Source: Desulfurococcales archaeon
Lineage (GTDB): Archaea; Thermoproteota; Thermoprotei_A; Sulfolobales; Desulfurococcaceae
Direction of reading: 5' to 3'
Assembly: GCA_027064845.1 (NCBI GenBank)
Contig: JAMOPC010000235.1
Span: 1-11,840 of the forward strand
Length of the DNA stretch: 11,840 nucleotides
Shown here: piece by piece, positions 1-6,179 of the stretch
Position numbering within the stretch: position 1 is the stretch's first letter
How the letters are laid out: each line of letters begins with the position of its first letter
Program-made: the position numbers and the translations under genes
Notes under the pieces: generated by a model
Databases searched by the model: none
Seen by the model: the letters and a program-made list of their open reading frames with translations, nothing else
Told to the model about the DNA's origin: nothing

Positions 1-207
1 TGTTCTCTTCCCTGCTAAAGGATCTCTTCCTTTAGGCTGTAGCATTGCAGTGAATGCTGAGAGAAAGGCTCTTCTTATCAAATCCTTCCTCACGGGTAAT
101 CCGAATACGGGGGGTAGCTTTACTTCTTCAACAACATTACCATCAGCATTATAAATGTAAGTACTAGGTGTTTCAAGCTTATATGGAACTAGTATAGACC
201 ACACCAT
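1..207 (-). CDS. rpl4: Ribosomal protein uL4 (L4), N-terminal part, cut by window edge
   Basis: Large-subunit ribosomal protein that binds 23S rRNA and lines the exit tunnel. Only the first 69 codons are present; the frame is open to base 1. The visible residues begin MVWSILVPYKLETPS and continue through a VKLPPVFGLPVRKDLIRRAF stretch to AMLQPKGRDPLAGKRT, which is the usual archaeal uL4 N-terminus with its conserved arginine-rich start of the tunnel region. The ATG at 207 lies 18 bases after the rpl3 stop and is preceded by a GGTGAG site five bases upstream, so it is co-transcribed with rpl3. The uL3-uL4 order is the conserved archaeal S10/L3 cluster order. Nothing odd is visible. Identification is firm although the gene is partial. 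Confidence 0.93.
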   Translation of the reverse strand, partial: MVWSILVPYKLETPSTYIYNADGNVVEEVKLPPVFGLPVRKDLIRRAFLSAFTAMLQPKGRDPLAGKRT

Positions 208-225
208 TACTTCTCACCCAGCACC

Positions 226-1413
226 TCATGCTCCTTGCTTACTCTCATGGCTATAATAAACTATTTTCGGAGGCTCCATGGGGAGCCAATCAGGTGGCCT
301 TATTGGATGTCTTAGAACAAGTAATCGTTTCCTAGGCCCTATCAAGCTTCCATGAACCATTATATAGGGACCATAAACCATTCCATAACCCACAAATCCT
401 CCTTTTGGTGTTACTTCCCATCCATTTTGTCCTATCTTCAAGATTCTCTTATTATACTCTGTTCTACGGTGATATCCCATTTGTCCTGCCTGAGGAGTCT
501 CGCTCATAGTGCCGAAACCAGGGCTTCTAGACCCTATTTTCCTGCTTCCTTTTCTATGCTTGTGCCATCTTGGCAACTCCTTGACGCCGAATCTCTTGAT
601 CACGCCCTGAAAACCTTTTCCTTTTGTAACACCTATTACATCAATAAACTGACCCTCCACAAAGACATCGTTCACGGTAATATATTTACCAACTATTTCC
701 TCAGCGAACTTTACGCGTTCTTCTAAGCTTCCTCCACCAATCTTTATCTCTAGTATTTCAGGTTTCTTCTTCCCTATGCCTGAGAGCACTGGTATGGTTG
801 ATACTATGACTCTAATATCATCTAGTTCTAAAGACTTCAGCTTCTCTAGCTTCTCTTCCCAGTTGTTCTCAATGAACTTATACCCATATTCACCATTAGG
901 ATCAGGTTTCACTAAGCCAGGATTAACTTTTCTCAAACCCTTAAGGTATTTTCTAACAATATCCTTTGCTTCCAGTGTAATAAACGGGTTATCTTTATAG
1001 TATTTCTCATATAGTTCGATAATTGATTCTGCTGGATTCTTCCATACTTCACCTACACTCAACAACCCGTGCATAGGATGTCTCTTATAACCTCTAACTC
1101 CTAGTATTAGTACAGGTGGTGCGTCGAGAATGGTTACTGGCACAGCTATTTCTTTTCCCGAAGTAAACGTGTTTGGCCTATCATCGATTATGATTGCGTG
1201 GCTCATGCCTGCCTTGTAAGCTAAGAAGCCTAAGAGAGTGGGTTTAGGCAGAATATTCTTATTAATAACTTCCTCGCCATAATGTTGAGCCAATAGTTCA
1301 AACCATGCATACTGAGGCCAGCTCCTAACTCTTGGAACTATCCTAGCAGCTCTTTTTCTCGGCCGTAATCCTAGGCTTCCATGTCTTGGCGCACTATATT
1401 TTCGATGCCCCAT
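226..1413 (-). CDS. rpl3: Ribosomal protein uL3 (L3)
   Basis: Large-subunit ribosomal protein that organises 23S rRNA near the peptidyl-transferase centre. The product is 395 residues with the archaeal/eukaryotic-type N-terminus MGHRKYSAPRHGSLG and a basic RPRKRAARIVPR stretch. The central uL3 signature is present around residues 255-310 (GVTKGKGFQGVIKRFGVKEL, then RWHKHRKGSRKIGSRSPGFG and MSETPQAGQMGYHRRTEYNK). The ATG at 1413 was chosen because GGTGA sits five bases before it. An in-frame GTG at 1422 would add four residues but is itself part of that Shine-Dalgarno site. It is flanked by a SPOUT methyltransferase gene 34 bases upstream and rpl4 18 bases downstream, the usual archaeal neighbourhood. 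Confidence 0.97.
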   Translation of the reverse strand: MGHRKYSAPRHGSLGLRPRKRAARIVPRVRSWPQYAWFELLAQHYGEEVINKNILPKPTLLGFLAYKAGMSHAIIIDDRPNTFTSGKEIAVPVTILDAPPVLILGVRGYKRHPMHGLLSVGEVWKNPAESIIELYEKYYKDNPFITLEAKDIVRKYLKGLRKVNPGLVKPDPNGEYGYKFIENNWEEKLEKLKSLELDDIRVIVSTIPVLSGIGKKKPEILEIKIGGGSLEERVKFAEEIVGKYITVNDVFVEGQFIDVIGVTKGKGFQGVIKRFGVKELPRWHKHRKGSRKIGSRSPGFGTMSETPQAGQMGYHRRTEYNKRILKIGQNGWEVTPKGGFVGYGMVYGPYIMVHGSLIGPRKRLLVLRHPIRPPDWLPMEPPKIVYYSHESKQGA

Positions 1414-1418
1414 TCTAG

Positions 1419-1424
1419 TCACCC
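1419..1424 (-). promoter_or_regulatory. Shine-Dalgarno site that fixes the rpl3 start
   Basis: GGGTGA read on the minus strand, five bases before the ATG at 1413. Because the alternative GTG start (1422) is contained in this motif, the ATG is the better start. Confidence 0.6.
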
Positions 1425-1447
1425 GCTAATCTTTGCATACATACATG

Positions 1448-2344
1448 TCATAGGGTATTATAAGTTCTACCGTGAATAAAAATATTAAATACTGCCAGTG
1501 TTGATATTAATGCTTCTTCCGTCCTTATAGTTTTAACTTTTTGTCCCGGAATAGTATTCCATACAAAATCAACCTCTTTCTCAAGATCTAACCCACTGTG
1601 CTTAAAAATATCATATAATCCAGTTCTAGGGCCCCCGAAGAGTATTAGTATTCGTGAATACTTTTTAAGCGATAACAATTCTTCATGACTAGGGGTTTTC
1701 CCATACCTGCTGGTCGCAATAATTACATCTACTCTACTAAAGTAATCATTGATTAACTCCATTAACCCGTCTTCTCTAGCAAGTACAGGACCCATATACG
1801 GCATGTAATCTAGGCATATAACTCTTTTAGAAACAATATCTACAACCTCTACATATGCAAATTCACCATCCTTACACGAGCCAGCTTCAACCTTAAATAA
1901 CTTATCTAATCCAATATCTGCATATAGTTTTCCTTTATAATTCATAATATACCCTATTCTTCTATCACCAACATCAATGGTTTTACCAACATCATATACT
2001 TCTAAGCGCAGTGGTGGAAGAGCTCCTACATACTTTAAATCTTTATCAATTGGAATTAATTTTCTCCTCAAGTAAGGAGGCGTTAACAAGTATTTCCAAA
2101 TTTTATATATTAGTTCAAAATACTCATTATGTTGTTTAGCAGTTACTTCATGGTCTCTGTAGAATACTATTTCAGAAACTCCAAAAATAGATGAGAACCT
2201 TATAATTTTGTATATCTTGAGGGTTTTAAGTAGAAGCCCATGTTCTGTTTTTAAAACGCTTGTTGGAATACAAACTATTATATCGTTGTATTCATTATCA
2301 TTTTCGCTTCTTGCCTTTACCCTTACCCCTACTCTGTGCTTCAC
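1448..2344 (-). CDS. SPOUT-class RNA methyltransferase (C9orf114/Methyltrn_RNA_3-like)
   Basis: Predicted S-adenosylmethionine-dependent RNA methyltransferase of 298 residues. The first half of the knot fold is seen in IIVCIPTSVL, then TLKIYKIIRFSSIFGVSEIVFY (about 22-62). A PPYLRRKLIPIDKDLKYVG segment (89-107) leads into a small inserted beta domain (about 108-175, OB-like in this family). The C-terminal trefoil knot shows the SAM-pocket loops ILFGGPRTG (234-242) and NTIPGQ (263-268), followed by RTEEALISTLAVFN. This family commonly sits just before uL3 in archaea, as here, which suggests a role in rRNA modification or ribosome assembly; the target base is not known from the sequence. The GTG start at 2344 has GGAGAG eight bases upstream and is the only standard start in this frame before the conserved core. 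It overlaps a possible 36-codon ORF. Confidence 0.85.
   Translation of the reverse strand: MKHRVGVRVKARSENDNEYNDIIVCIPTSVLKTEHGLLLKTLKIYKIIRFSSIFGVSEIVFYRDHEVTAKQHNEYFELIYKIWKYLLTPPYLRRKLIPIDKDLKYVGALPPLRLEVYDVGKTIDVGDRRIGYIMNYKGKLYADIGLDKLFKVEAGSCKDGEFAYVEVVDIVSKRVICLDYMPYMGPVLAREDGLMELINDYFSRVDVIIATSRYGKTPSHEELLSLKKYSRILILFGGPRTGLYDIFKHSGLDLEKEVDFVWNTIPGQKVKTIRTEEALISTLAVFNIFIHGRTYNTL
1456..1465 (-). promoter_or_regulatory. Possible internal TATA box for rpl3-rpl4
   Basis: A TTATAA core (1458-1463) lies inside the 3' end of the SPOUT gene, about 45 bases before the rpl3 start. Transcription about 25 bases downstream would leave a leader of roughly 20 bases containing the GGTGA site. It is seen only as a short AT-rich match in an AT-rich genome, so it is weak. 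Readthrough from the upstream promoter may be sufficient. Confidence 0.25.
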
Positions 2345-2408
2345 GAGCCATTCTCTCCGTAGTCTTTTCTTTTGTTAAGAACAAGCTTGTTCTCTGTCTT
2401 CCACCCAT
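2298..2408 (-). CDS. Possible 36-residue basic protein ahead of the SPOUT gene
   Basis: A short ORF begins ATG GGT GGA AGA CAG and ends in a lysine/glycine tail (SRGKGKGKKRK) before TGA. It is strongly basic, as small ribosome-associated or RNA-binding proteins often are. A GGGTG site lies seven bases before the ATG at 2408, and a second in-frame ATG at 2414 would add two residues. The ORF starts close behind the best promoter candidate (TATA near 2453), so it would be the first gene of the transcript with a short leader. Against it, the last 47 bases overlap the start of the methyltransferase gene in another frame, and I do not recognise the family. It could instead be a leader ORF or chance. 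Confidence 0.4.
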   Translation of the reverse strand: MGGRQRTSLFLTKEKTTERMAREAQSRGKGKGKKRK

Positions 2409-2447
2409 AAGCATACACCCTTTAACATTATGCCATACTTTATACAC

Positions 2448-2459
2448 AATTTAAATACT
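2448..2459 (-). promoter_or_regulatory. TATA box for the SPOUT-rpl3-rpl4 cluster
   Basis: On the minus strand the sequence reads AGTATTTAAATT, a good crenarchaeal TATA element. Initiation about 25 bases downstream (near 2428) would leave about 20 bases before the ATG at 2408, or about 80 bases before the GTG at 2344. It lies in the only sizeable gap between cedB and the ribosomal cluster. Confidence 0.5.
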
Positions 2460-2485
2460 TAATAAAGTTAAAGTTAAAGTTTCAG
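2460..2485 (-). terminator. T-rich tandem repeat, possible terminator of the ced transcript
   Basis: On the minus strand, behind cedB and the candidate guide RNA, ACTTTA/AACTTT units repeat about three times and run into TTATT. Archaeal intrinsic termination uses T-rich stretches without a required hairpin, so this could end the ced/sRNA transcript. No hairpin is evident. The same bases are a short tandem hexamer repeat (AAGTTA on the plus strand). Confidence 0.3.
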
Positions 2486-2493
2486 TAACTGTA

Positions 2494-2554
2494 TTGCTCA
2501 GCTACGACCGCACTCCCCATATTCTTCGGTTAAGCCCACCTATCATCATCGCAA
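2494..2554 (-). ncRNA. Candidate C/D box guide sRNA overlapping the cedB stop
   Basis: A 61-base segment has the full layout of an archaeal C/D box RNA. A TTGC...GCAA terminal stem (2551-2554 with 2494-2497) encloses box C ATGATGA (2543-2549). A 13-base guide (2530-2542) follows, then a D'-like box CCGA (2526-2529), a 5-base spacer, a C'-like box ATGGGGA (2514-2520), a 12-base guide (2502-2513) and box D CTGA (2498-2501). Guide lengths, spacer length and total size match the family, which directs ribose 2'-O-methylation by fibrillarin. By the box D plus five rule, each guide would target a G. Two cautions apply: the internal boxes are degenerate, and box C coincides with the tandem stop codons (TGA TGA TAG) of cedB, so part of the match could be chance. 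Confidence 0.45.
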
Positions 2555-4195
2555 AACATCTGTTTTCATTGAAACTGGACAACGAACCTTCAATATTATT
2601 GGATGTGGGTCTAAGGCATTAAACATTAATGCTTCTCCAATACCTAAATAATACAATTTATTCAATACACTATTTGGTAAACCAAGGAATCTTTTTGCGT
2701 CTCTAATATAATCTTCATTAGGAGAACCAAACATTATCAAAGTATGTGTATTTTCAATAACTTCTCTCGGAATATCACTAGGGTTCTGCGTAGCCATTAT
2801 TAATCCTATCCTTCTACTTCTACCCTCTTTCGCCAATGCTTCTATGACTTTTAGCTTACTAATTCTCCAAGCCTCATCTATAACAAGTACTCTGAATTGA
2901 TTATCTTTCTTCGTTGATACAAACTTATTGTAGAGGTAAATAATTATACCACCATAAACGTTCTGAAAAGCCGTACCATATCCCCCAAGATTGAAAACAG
3001 TTGGTCCTTTTATGTATTTGTCAAACACTTCGTAACGAGGCTTCTCTGTCAAGAGCTCTACAAGAGGAGAAAGTATAGCTAAGTCCTTATCAAGTAATAC
3101 GTTCTTTACTGAAACATATTTCTCCCTATTAATAACCGCCTTACTAATACTATTCACAATGGTATCATAATCTATTCCAAGAACATGAGACAGAGCATCC
3201 GCTACAGCAATGTTCCACTCAACAATATTAAAGATCGGAGGTACATGTAATAAATTAATAGGAAACTCGAAAGGCGTTACCTGATACTCTATTATATTGT
3301 TAATCAAGTTAGCTAGATCTCCTTTGAAATCTATGGAGAATACATGGATATTCGAAAGGGAAATTAGCCCTTCTATAATAGTTGCTAATAAAGTGGTTTT
3401 GCCACGCCCCGTTGGGCCTATAATTACAACATGCTTATTAAGAATATCTAGAGGAAGGATAACAGGCCATCCTGTTTCCAAGTCTATACCGATAGGTATT
3501 CCCTCCCTGGTTTCGAATGAGGGTTTCTTATACTTTGGAATAGGTAGTAATGCTAAAGCACGGGAATTATCAATAATAATAGATTTCGCGTCAGGAATAG
3601 TTTTTAGTCCGAATTCGTATCGAAGAATCTCGAGTATTTCTTTCTTCGAGGCTTTTTTCAAATTAATTCCTAGAGTACTCTTTAGAAAAACAATTAATCG
3701 CTCACTCATAGCGCTCACGTATGATATTGCAGAGGATAAATTTGTGTTTTCAGAATAGATTTTAACAACAAACGTTAACCTGTAAACAGGTTTTCCCTTT
3801 ACAATATTTTCGTAAAGAGATTCTAGTATCCTCAGTTTTATTTCAGCTTTTTTCTTTATATGAGGTTCCTCAACTACGTCAATTGATGCTCTCAAATTCA
3901 TAAGTTCATTACTGATCTTCGACAATAACTTATTGAGATCAAGCTCTTTCTTAATGATCTTTATTTCTGAACGTGGAGGGAGAAGCTCAAGAAGTTCCGA
4001 AAATGAAGAGACTAAATCTTTTAGTTTAGATAAGTCGAGCTCTCGTAGACTATAATCAACTTCTTCTCCAACCAGATATCTTACAACTATGTATCTACTA
4101 CTCTTCTTACATATAAGGTCCGGTGGTTTTACATCATAATATTCACAAATCTTCTCACTACCTATTAGTTTTTCAAATACTCTTTCTATAAACAT
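2546..4195 (-). CDS. cedB: CedB-like HerA/VirB4-family ATPase of the DNA-import system
   Basis: Predicted cytoplasmic hexameric ATPase of 549 residues that would power DNA transfer through the Ced membrane channel. An N-terminal alpha/beta region (about 1-200) contains no membrane segment. A short GIPIGIDLETGWPVILPL lead-in precedes Walker A GPTGRGKTT (260-268). Walker B is VLVIDE (436-441, D440/E441), followed by EGRSRRIG (457-464), which carries arginine-finger candidates, and the sensor-like MATQNP (467-472). This order is typical of HerA/VirB4 ATPases. The ATG at 4195 has GGGAGG seven bases upstream and lies inside the preceding cedA2-like gene. Position directly behind the cedA1-cedA-cedA2-like genes supports CedB over the DNA-repair HerA, and no nurA neighbour is present. 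The gene ends in three consecutive stops. Confidence 0.78.
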   Translation of the reverse strand: MFIERVFEKLIGSEKICEYYDVKPPDLICKKSSRYIVVRYLVGEEVDYSLRELDLSKLKDLVSSFSELLELLPPRSEIKIIKKELDLNKLLSKISNELMNLRASIDVVEEPHIKKKAEIKLRILESLYENIVKGKPVYRLTFVVKIYSENTNLSSAISYVSAMSERLIVFLKSTLGINLKKASKKEILEILRYEFGLKTIPDAKSIIIDNSRALALLPIPKYKKPSFETREGIPIGIDLETGWPVILPLDILNKHVVIIGPTGRGKTTLLATIIEGLISLSNIHVFSIDFKGDLANLINNIIEYQVTPFEFPINLLHVPPIFNIVEWNIAVADALSHVLGIDYDTIVNSISKAVINREKYVSVKNVLLDKDLAILSPLVELLTEKPRYEVFDKYIKGPTVFNLGGYGTAFQNVYGGIIIYLYNKFVSTKKDNQFRVLVIDEAWRISKLKVIEALAKEGRSRRIGLIMATQNPSDIPREVIENTHTLIMFGSPNEDYIRDAKRFLGLPNSVLNKLYYLGIGEALMFNALDPHPIILKVRCPVSMKTDVLR

Positions 4196-4346
4196 AGCTG
4201 ATCCTCCCTATTAATGTCCTAAACAAGATCAATAATACAGCAATAACTACAGTTATAAGAACATTGATTAAATCATTCGAATGTATGATCAGCATTATAG
4301 TATAAACCAAAACCATAAACAATAACATCTTATCAATAATATTCAA
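4173..4346 (-). CDS. cedA2: CedA2-like small two-helix membrane protein (TTG start)
   Basis: A 57-residue protein bridging cedA and cedB. It begins MNIIDKMLLFMV, has a first hydrophobic helix at about 7-21, a short polar turn HSNDLIN (22-28), and a second helix at about 29-42. It ends in a basic tail (RTLIGRISYVYRKSI). This hairpin topology and size match CedA2, a partner of the CedA channel in the crenarchaeal DNA-import system. The TTG at 4346 overlaps the cedA stop codon, and GGTGA lies seven bases upstream (4354-4358). The 3' end overlaps the cedB start by 23 bases, so the three genes are translationally linked. An internal ATG at residue 7 would drop the first six residues and lacks a comparable ribosome site. 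Assignment rests on topology and position, because such short proteins carry little sequence signature. Confidence 0.68.
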   Translation of the reverse strand: MNIIDKMLLFMVLVYTIMLIIHSNDLINVLITVVIAVLLILFRTLIGRISYVYRKSI

Positions 4347-5731
4347 ACTCCCGTCACCACTATACGAGCTATTTTAGATGAAGATCCTCCGAGAAGCTTG
4401 GCTAATGCAGTCGAGGTAGTAAAGAGAATTGATACATAAACTATAGGTCCGATGAAGATGCGGTATATTAAAGAAGATACAATGTTAATAAAGTAAACTG
4501 GTTTATCAATACTTATACCTAAGGTATCTCTAGTATAGTATACTTCATCGATTACAGGTTTAGAGCAGTAATTCCCTCTTACTTCATAACTTATAGTGTG
4601 GTTTCCAGCTGAAACTATGTATTTGTATGCCTTAAAATTTATGTTATCCCATTTGTATTCAACTACATCATTCGGTTCTATAGATGAATTATCAAGAAGT
4701 ATCTTCCCATCGTCCTCAATCGGTAATATTAGTAATAAAACATACTCTGTAGTAGAATTAACTATAATAGTTCCAGAAGACTTTGTTATTGAAACCATAC
4801 TAACATTGCCATGAAATCCCATAAAGACCATATAATGTAAAGGCTTAATGCTTATAACATTGTTTAACTTAATTGGTAAGACTAGTTTATCATTCTTCTT
4901 TTCTACTAAGTCTTTTGGAGTAATTATAAAAGAATATTTATAACCAACAATGTCTATTGAAACACAAGTTTTTTCGGAAGGAATTCCTTTATCAATATCA
5001 CTAGAATCCACATATCCGACAACGTTAGCTAAATACCGTGCAAGAAGATTTTGATCTGTCCCCCGAAATTCTATAACCGAATAAGATATGCCATTGTTTA
5101 CGAGATCAGTAACTATTAGATCAGCATAGACTATTCCATACTTGTTTTCATTTATTTGTTCAACTACATTATTGCTTATTAAATCAATAAACGAAGGCAT
5201 TAATGGTACACCTATACTAAATATGATGACCACAGATATCAACATAGCACCGCTACTTCTAGTGATCCTGAAAGGTATTGAATGGAGAACAAGACCTACA
5301 GCTATAAGTGTATGTGATAATGTGTATAATGCGTATACGAGTGTTGAAACAGTTAACAAGAATACTAATAGGTATGTGAGACTAGAAATTAGTGGTGATA
5401 ATAGAGAATTGGCTAAAAAACTTAACCCCATACTAGATAAGCTTATACCTATAGCTTTGAATAAAAGAATTACACCAACAACTGTATTTATTTCTTTTAA
5501 TAACCACTCACTATACATGTTCCAATCAGATCCTAGAATCCCAGAAAAATAGTGAATAAGCCACATAATTAGAGAATAAGAAAATACTAGTATTGCTGAA
5601 AAAACACCATCAACCATTAATTGTGGAGCCCATTTCTTTAAACCATATATAGGAATAGGTAACATATAGATCAGAACACCCAAATAATAGGTTAAAACAG
5701 ATAAATAGAAAGCAATGCTAAGTAGATCCAC
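4343..5731 (-). CDS. cedA: CedA-like polytopic membrane protein of the DNA-import channel
   Basis: A 462-residue integral membrane protein, probably the channel component (VirB6-like role) of the Ced system. Hydrophobic segments lie at about 5-27, 40-63, 82-103, 113-150 (long enough for two passes) and 162-182. A large soluble region spans about 185-412, and a last segment lies at 413-445. The soluble region has N-glycosylation sequons at N309, N325, N348 and N377 and only two cysteines (C256, C389), which fits an extracellular domain, possibly disulfide-linked. A PFRITRSSGAMLISVV stretch joins the membrane bundle to that domain. The GTG at 5731 has GGGTGA seven bases before it. The gene starts 31 bases after cedA1 and its stop overlaps the cedA2 TTG. 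Identification comes from architecture plus the neighbouring pilin-like and ATPase genes. Confidence 0.75.
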   Translation of the reverse strand: MDLLSIAFYLSVLTYYLGVLIYMLPIPIYGLKKWAPQLMVDGVFSAILVFSYSLIMWLIHYFSGILGSDWNMYSEWLLKEINTVVGVILLFKAIGISLSSMGLSFLANSLLSPLISSLTYLLVFLLTVSTLVYALYTLSHTLIAVGLVLHSIPFRITRSSGAMLISVVIIFSIGVPLMPSFIDLISNNVVEQINENKYGIVYADLIVTDLVNNGISYSVIEFRGTDQNLLARYLANVVGYVDSSDIDKGIPSEKTCVSIDIVGYKYSFIITPKDLVEKKNDKLVLPIKLNNVISIKPLHYMVFMGFHGNVSMVSITKSSGTIIVNSTTEYVLLLILPIEDDGKILLDNSSIEPNDVVEYKWDNINFKAYKYIVSAGNHTISYEVRGNYCSKPVIDEVYYTRDTLGISIDKPVYFINIVSSLIYRIFIGPIVYVSILFTTSTALAKLLGGSSSKIARIVVTGV

Positions 5732-5762
5732 TCATCTTTCACCCGCTTCCATTATATTTTCA

Positions 5763-6029
5763 TTAAATAGTCGGAGGTTCTGGTAATGGCTGATAGAACG
5801 TATTAGCTATATATGCTATAAGAGCGAACACAGTTGTACCCATAGCTAGCCAGAAAGCTGCCCATACAGCATCTTCGATCATTCTCTCACCTGCTCTTTT
5901 AACTCTTAAGAAGGGAATTGGTGATCCTTTGATAGCCCAGCCTATGACCCATGTTAGAAAGAACATAATCCATGCAATGATAGTGATATTGACTATTAAT
6001 TCTTGGATGAAGCTGATGATATTTGTCAC
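5763..6029 (-). CDS. cedA1: CedA1-like pilin of the DNA-import system
   Basis: An 88-residue membrane protein with two hydrophobic helices (about 11-33 and 54-79) joined by a conserved-looking basic loop KGSPIPFLRVKRAGERMIED (34-53), and a proline-rich end (QPLPEPPTI). This hairpin resembles CedA1, the pilin-like subunit shown in related crenarchaea to form conjugation-type pili and considered homologous to VirB2/TraA pilins. No class III (FlaK/PibD) signal peptide is evident, which separates it from type IV pilins. The GTG start at 6029 is supported by a strong GAGGTGAT site (6035-6042) and by an in-frame TGA just upstream. It is the first gene of the four-gene set, with a TATA box near 6100. 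A dense small first gene fits high expression of a structural subunit. Confidence 0.74.
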   Translation of the reverse strand: MTNIISFIQELIVNITIIAWIMFFLTWVIGWAIKGSPIPFLRVKRAGERMIEDAVWAAFWLAMGTTVFALIAYIANTFYQPLPEPPTI

Positions 6030-6034
6030 TATAA

Positions 6035-6042
6035 ATCACCTC
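6035..6042 (-). promoter_or_regulatory. Strong Shine-Dalgarno site of cedA1
   Basis: GAGGTGAT on the minus strand, five bases before the GTG start. It is an extended match to the archaeal anti-SD sequence and is the strongest of the ced genes. It decides the GTG start. Confidence 0.65.
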
Positions 6043-6087
6043 ACATCCATAATTGTAAAGCATTTTTTGAAAAGTGACTTAAGCGAA

Positions 6088-6105
6088 AGTATTAGTATAA
6101 ATACT
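6088..6105 (-). promoter_or_regulatory. TATA box of the ced operon within an inverted repeat
   Basis: The minus strand reads GTATTTATAC (6095-6104), preceded by an A-rich BRE-like stretch. Initiation about 25 bases downstream (near 6073) would leave a leader of about 45 bases with the GAGGTGAT site. The element lies in an inverted repeat AGTATT-N6-AATACT (6088-6105), which could be a repressor operator or simply the symmetry of a TATA box. It is nearly palindromic, so weak activity towards the divergent gene is possible. Confidence 0.45.
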
Positions 6106-6179
6106 ATTATTTTACACCATGCATAGTGACTAATGAATTTAGAAGAATTAAGCAATAATAACTGATATTACAAAATAGA

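Noticed and set aside
352..726. A 124-codon plus-strand ORF inside rpl3
   Set aside because: It is the antisense shadow of rpl3, whose minus-strand product is unmistakable uL3. The plus-strand product has no recognisable motif and no ribosome site was seen.
2260..2454. Plus-strand 64-codon ORF across the start of the SPOUT gene
   Set aside because: It is antisense to the promoter, the small basic ORF and the methyltransferase N-terminus, and shows no domain or start signal.
2463..2480. Hexamer tandem repeat (AAGTTA) as a CRISPR or mobile-element end
   Set aside because: Units are too short, lack spacers and are only about three in number; T-rich termination is a simpler reading.
2496..2545. 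tRNA-like segment (GTCGTAGCTGAGC resembles a tRNA D-arm start)
   Set aside because: No T-arm (GGTTCAAATCC type) or acceptor stem pairing is present; the C/D box layout explains the bases better.
3297..3758. A 153-codon plus-strand ORF opposite cedB
   Set aside because: It lies antisense to the Walker A region of the ATPase; the minus-strand reading has clear catalytic motifs, so this is a shadow frame.
5142..5552. A 136-codon plus-strand ORF opposite cedA
   Set aside because: Antisense shadow of the CedA membrane segments; no independent support.
6085..6090. ACTTTC on the minus strand, matching the Sulfolobus UV-response promoter hexamer (ANTTTC)
   Set aside because: It lies downstream of the proposed TATA box instead of upstream, and a six-base match with one free position is expected by chance.
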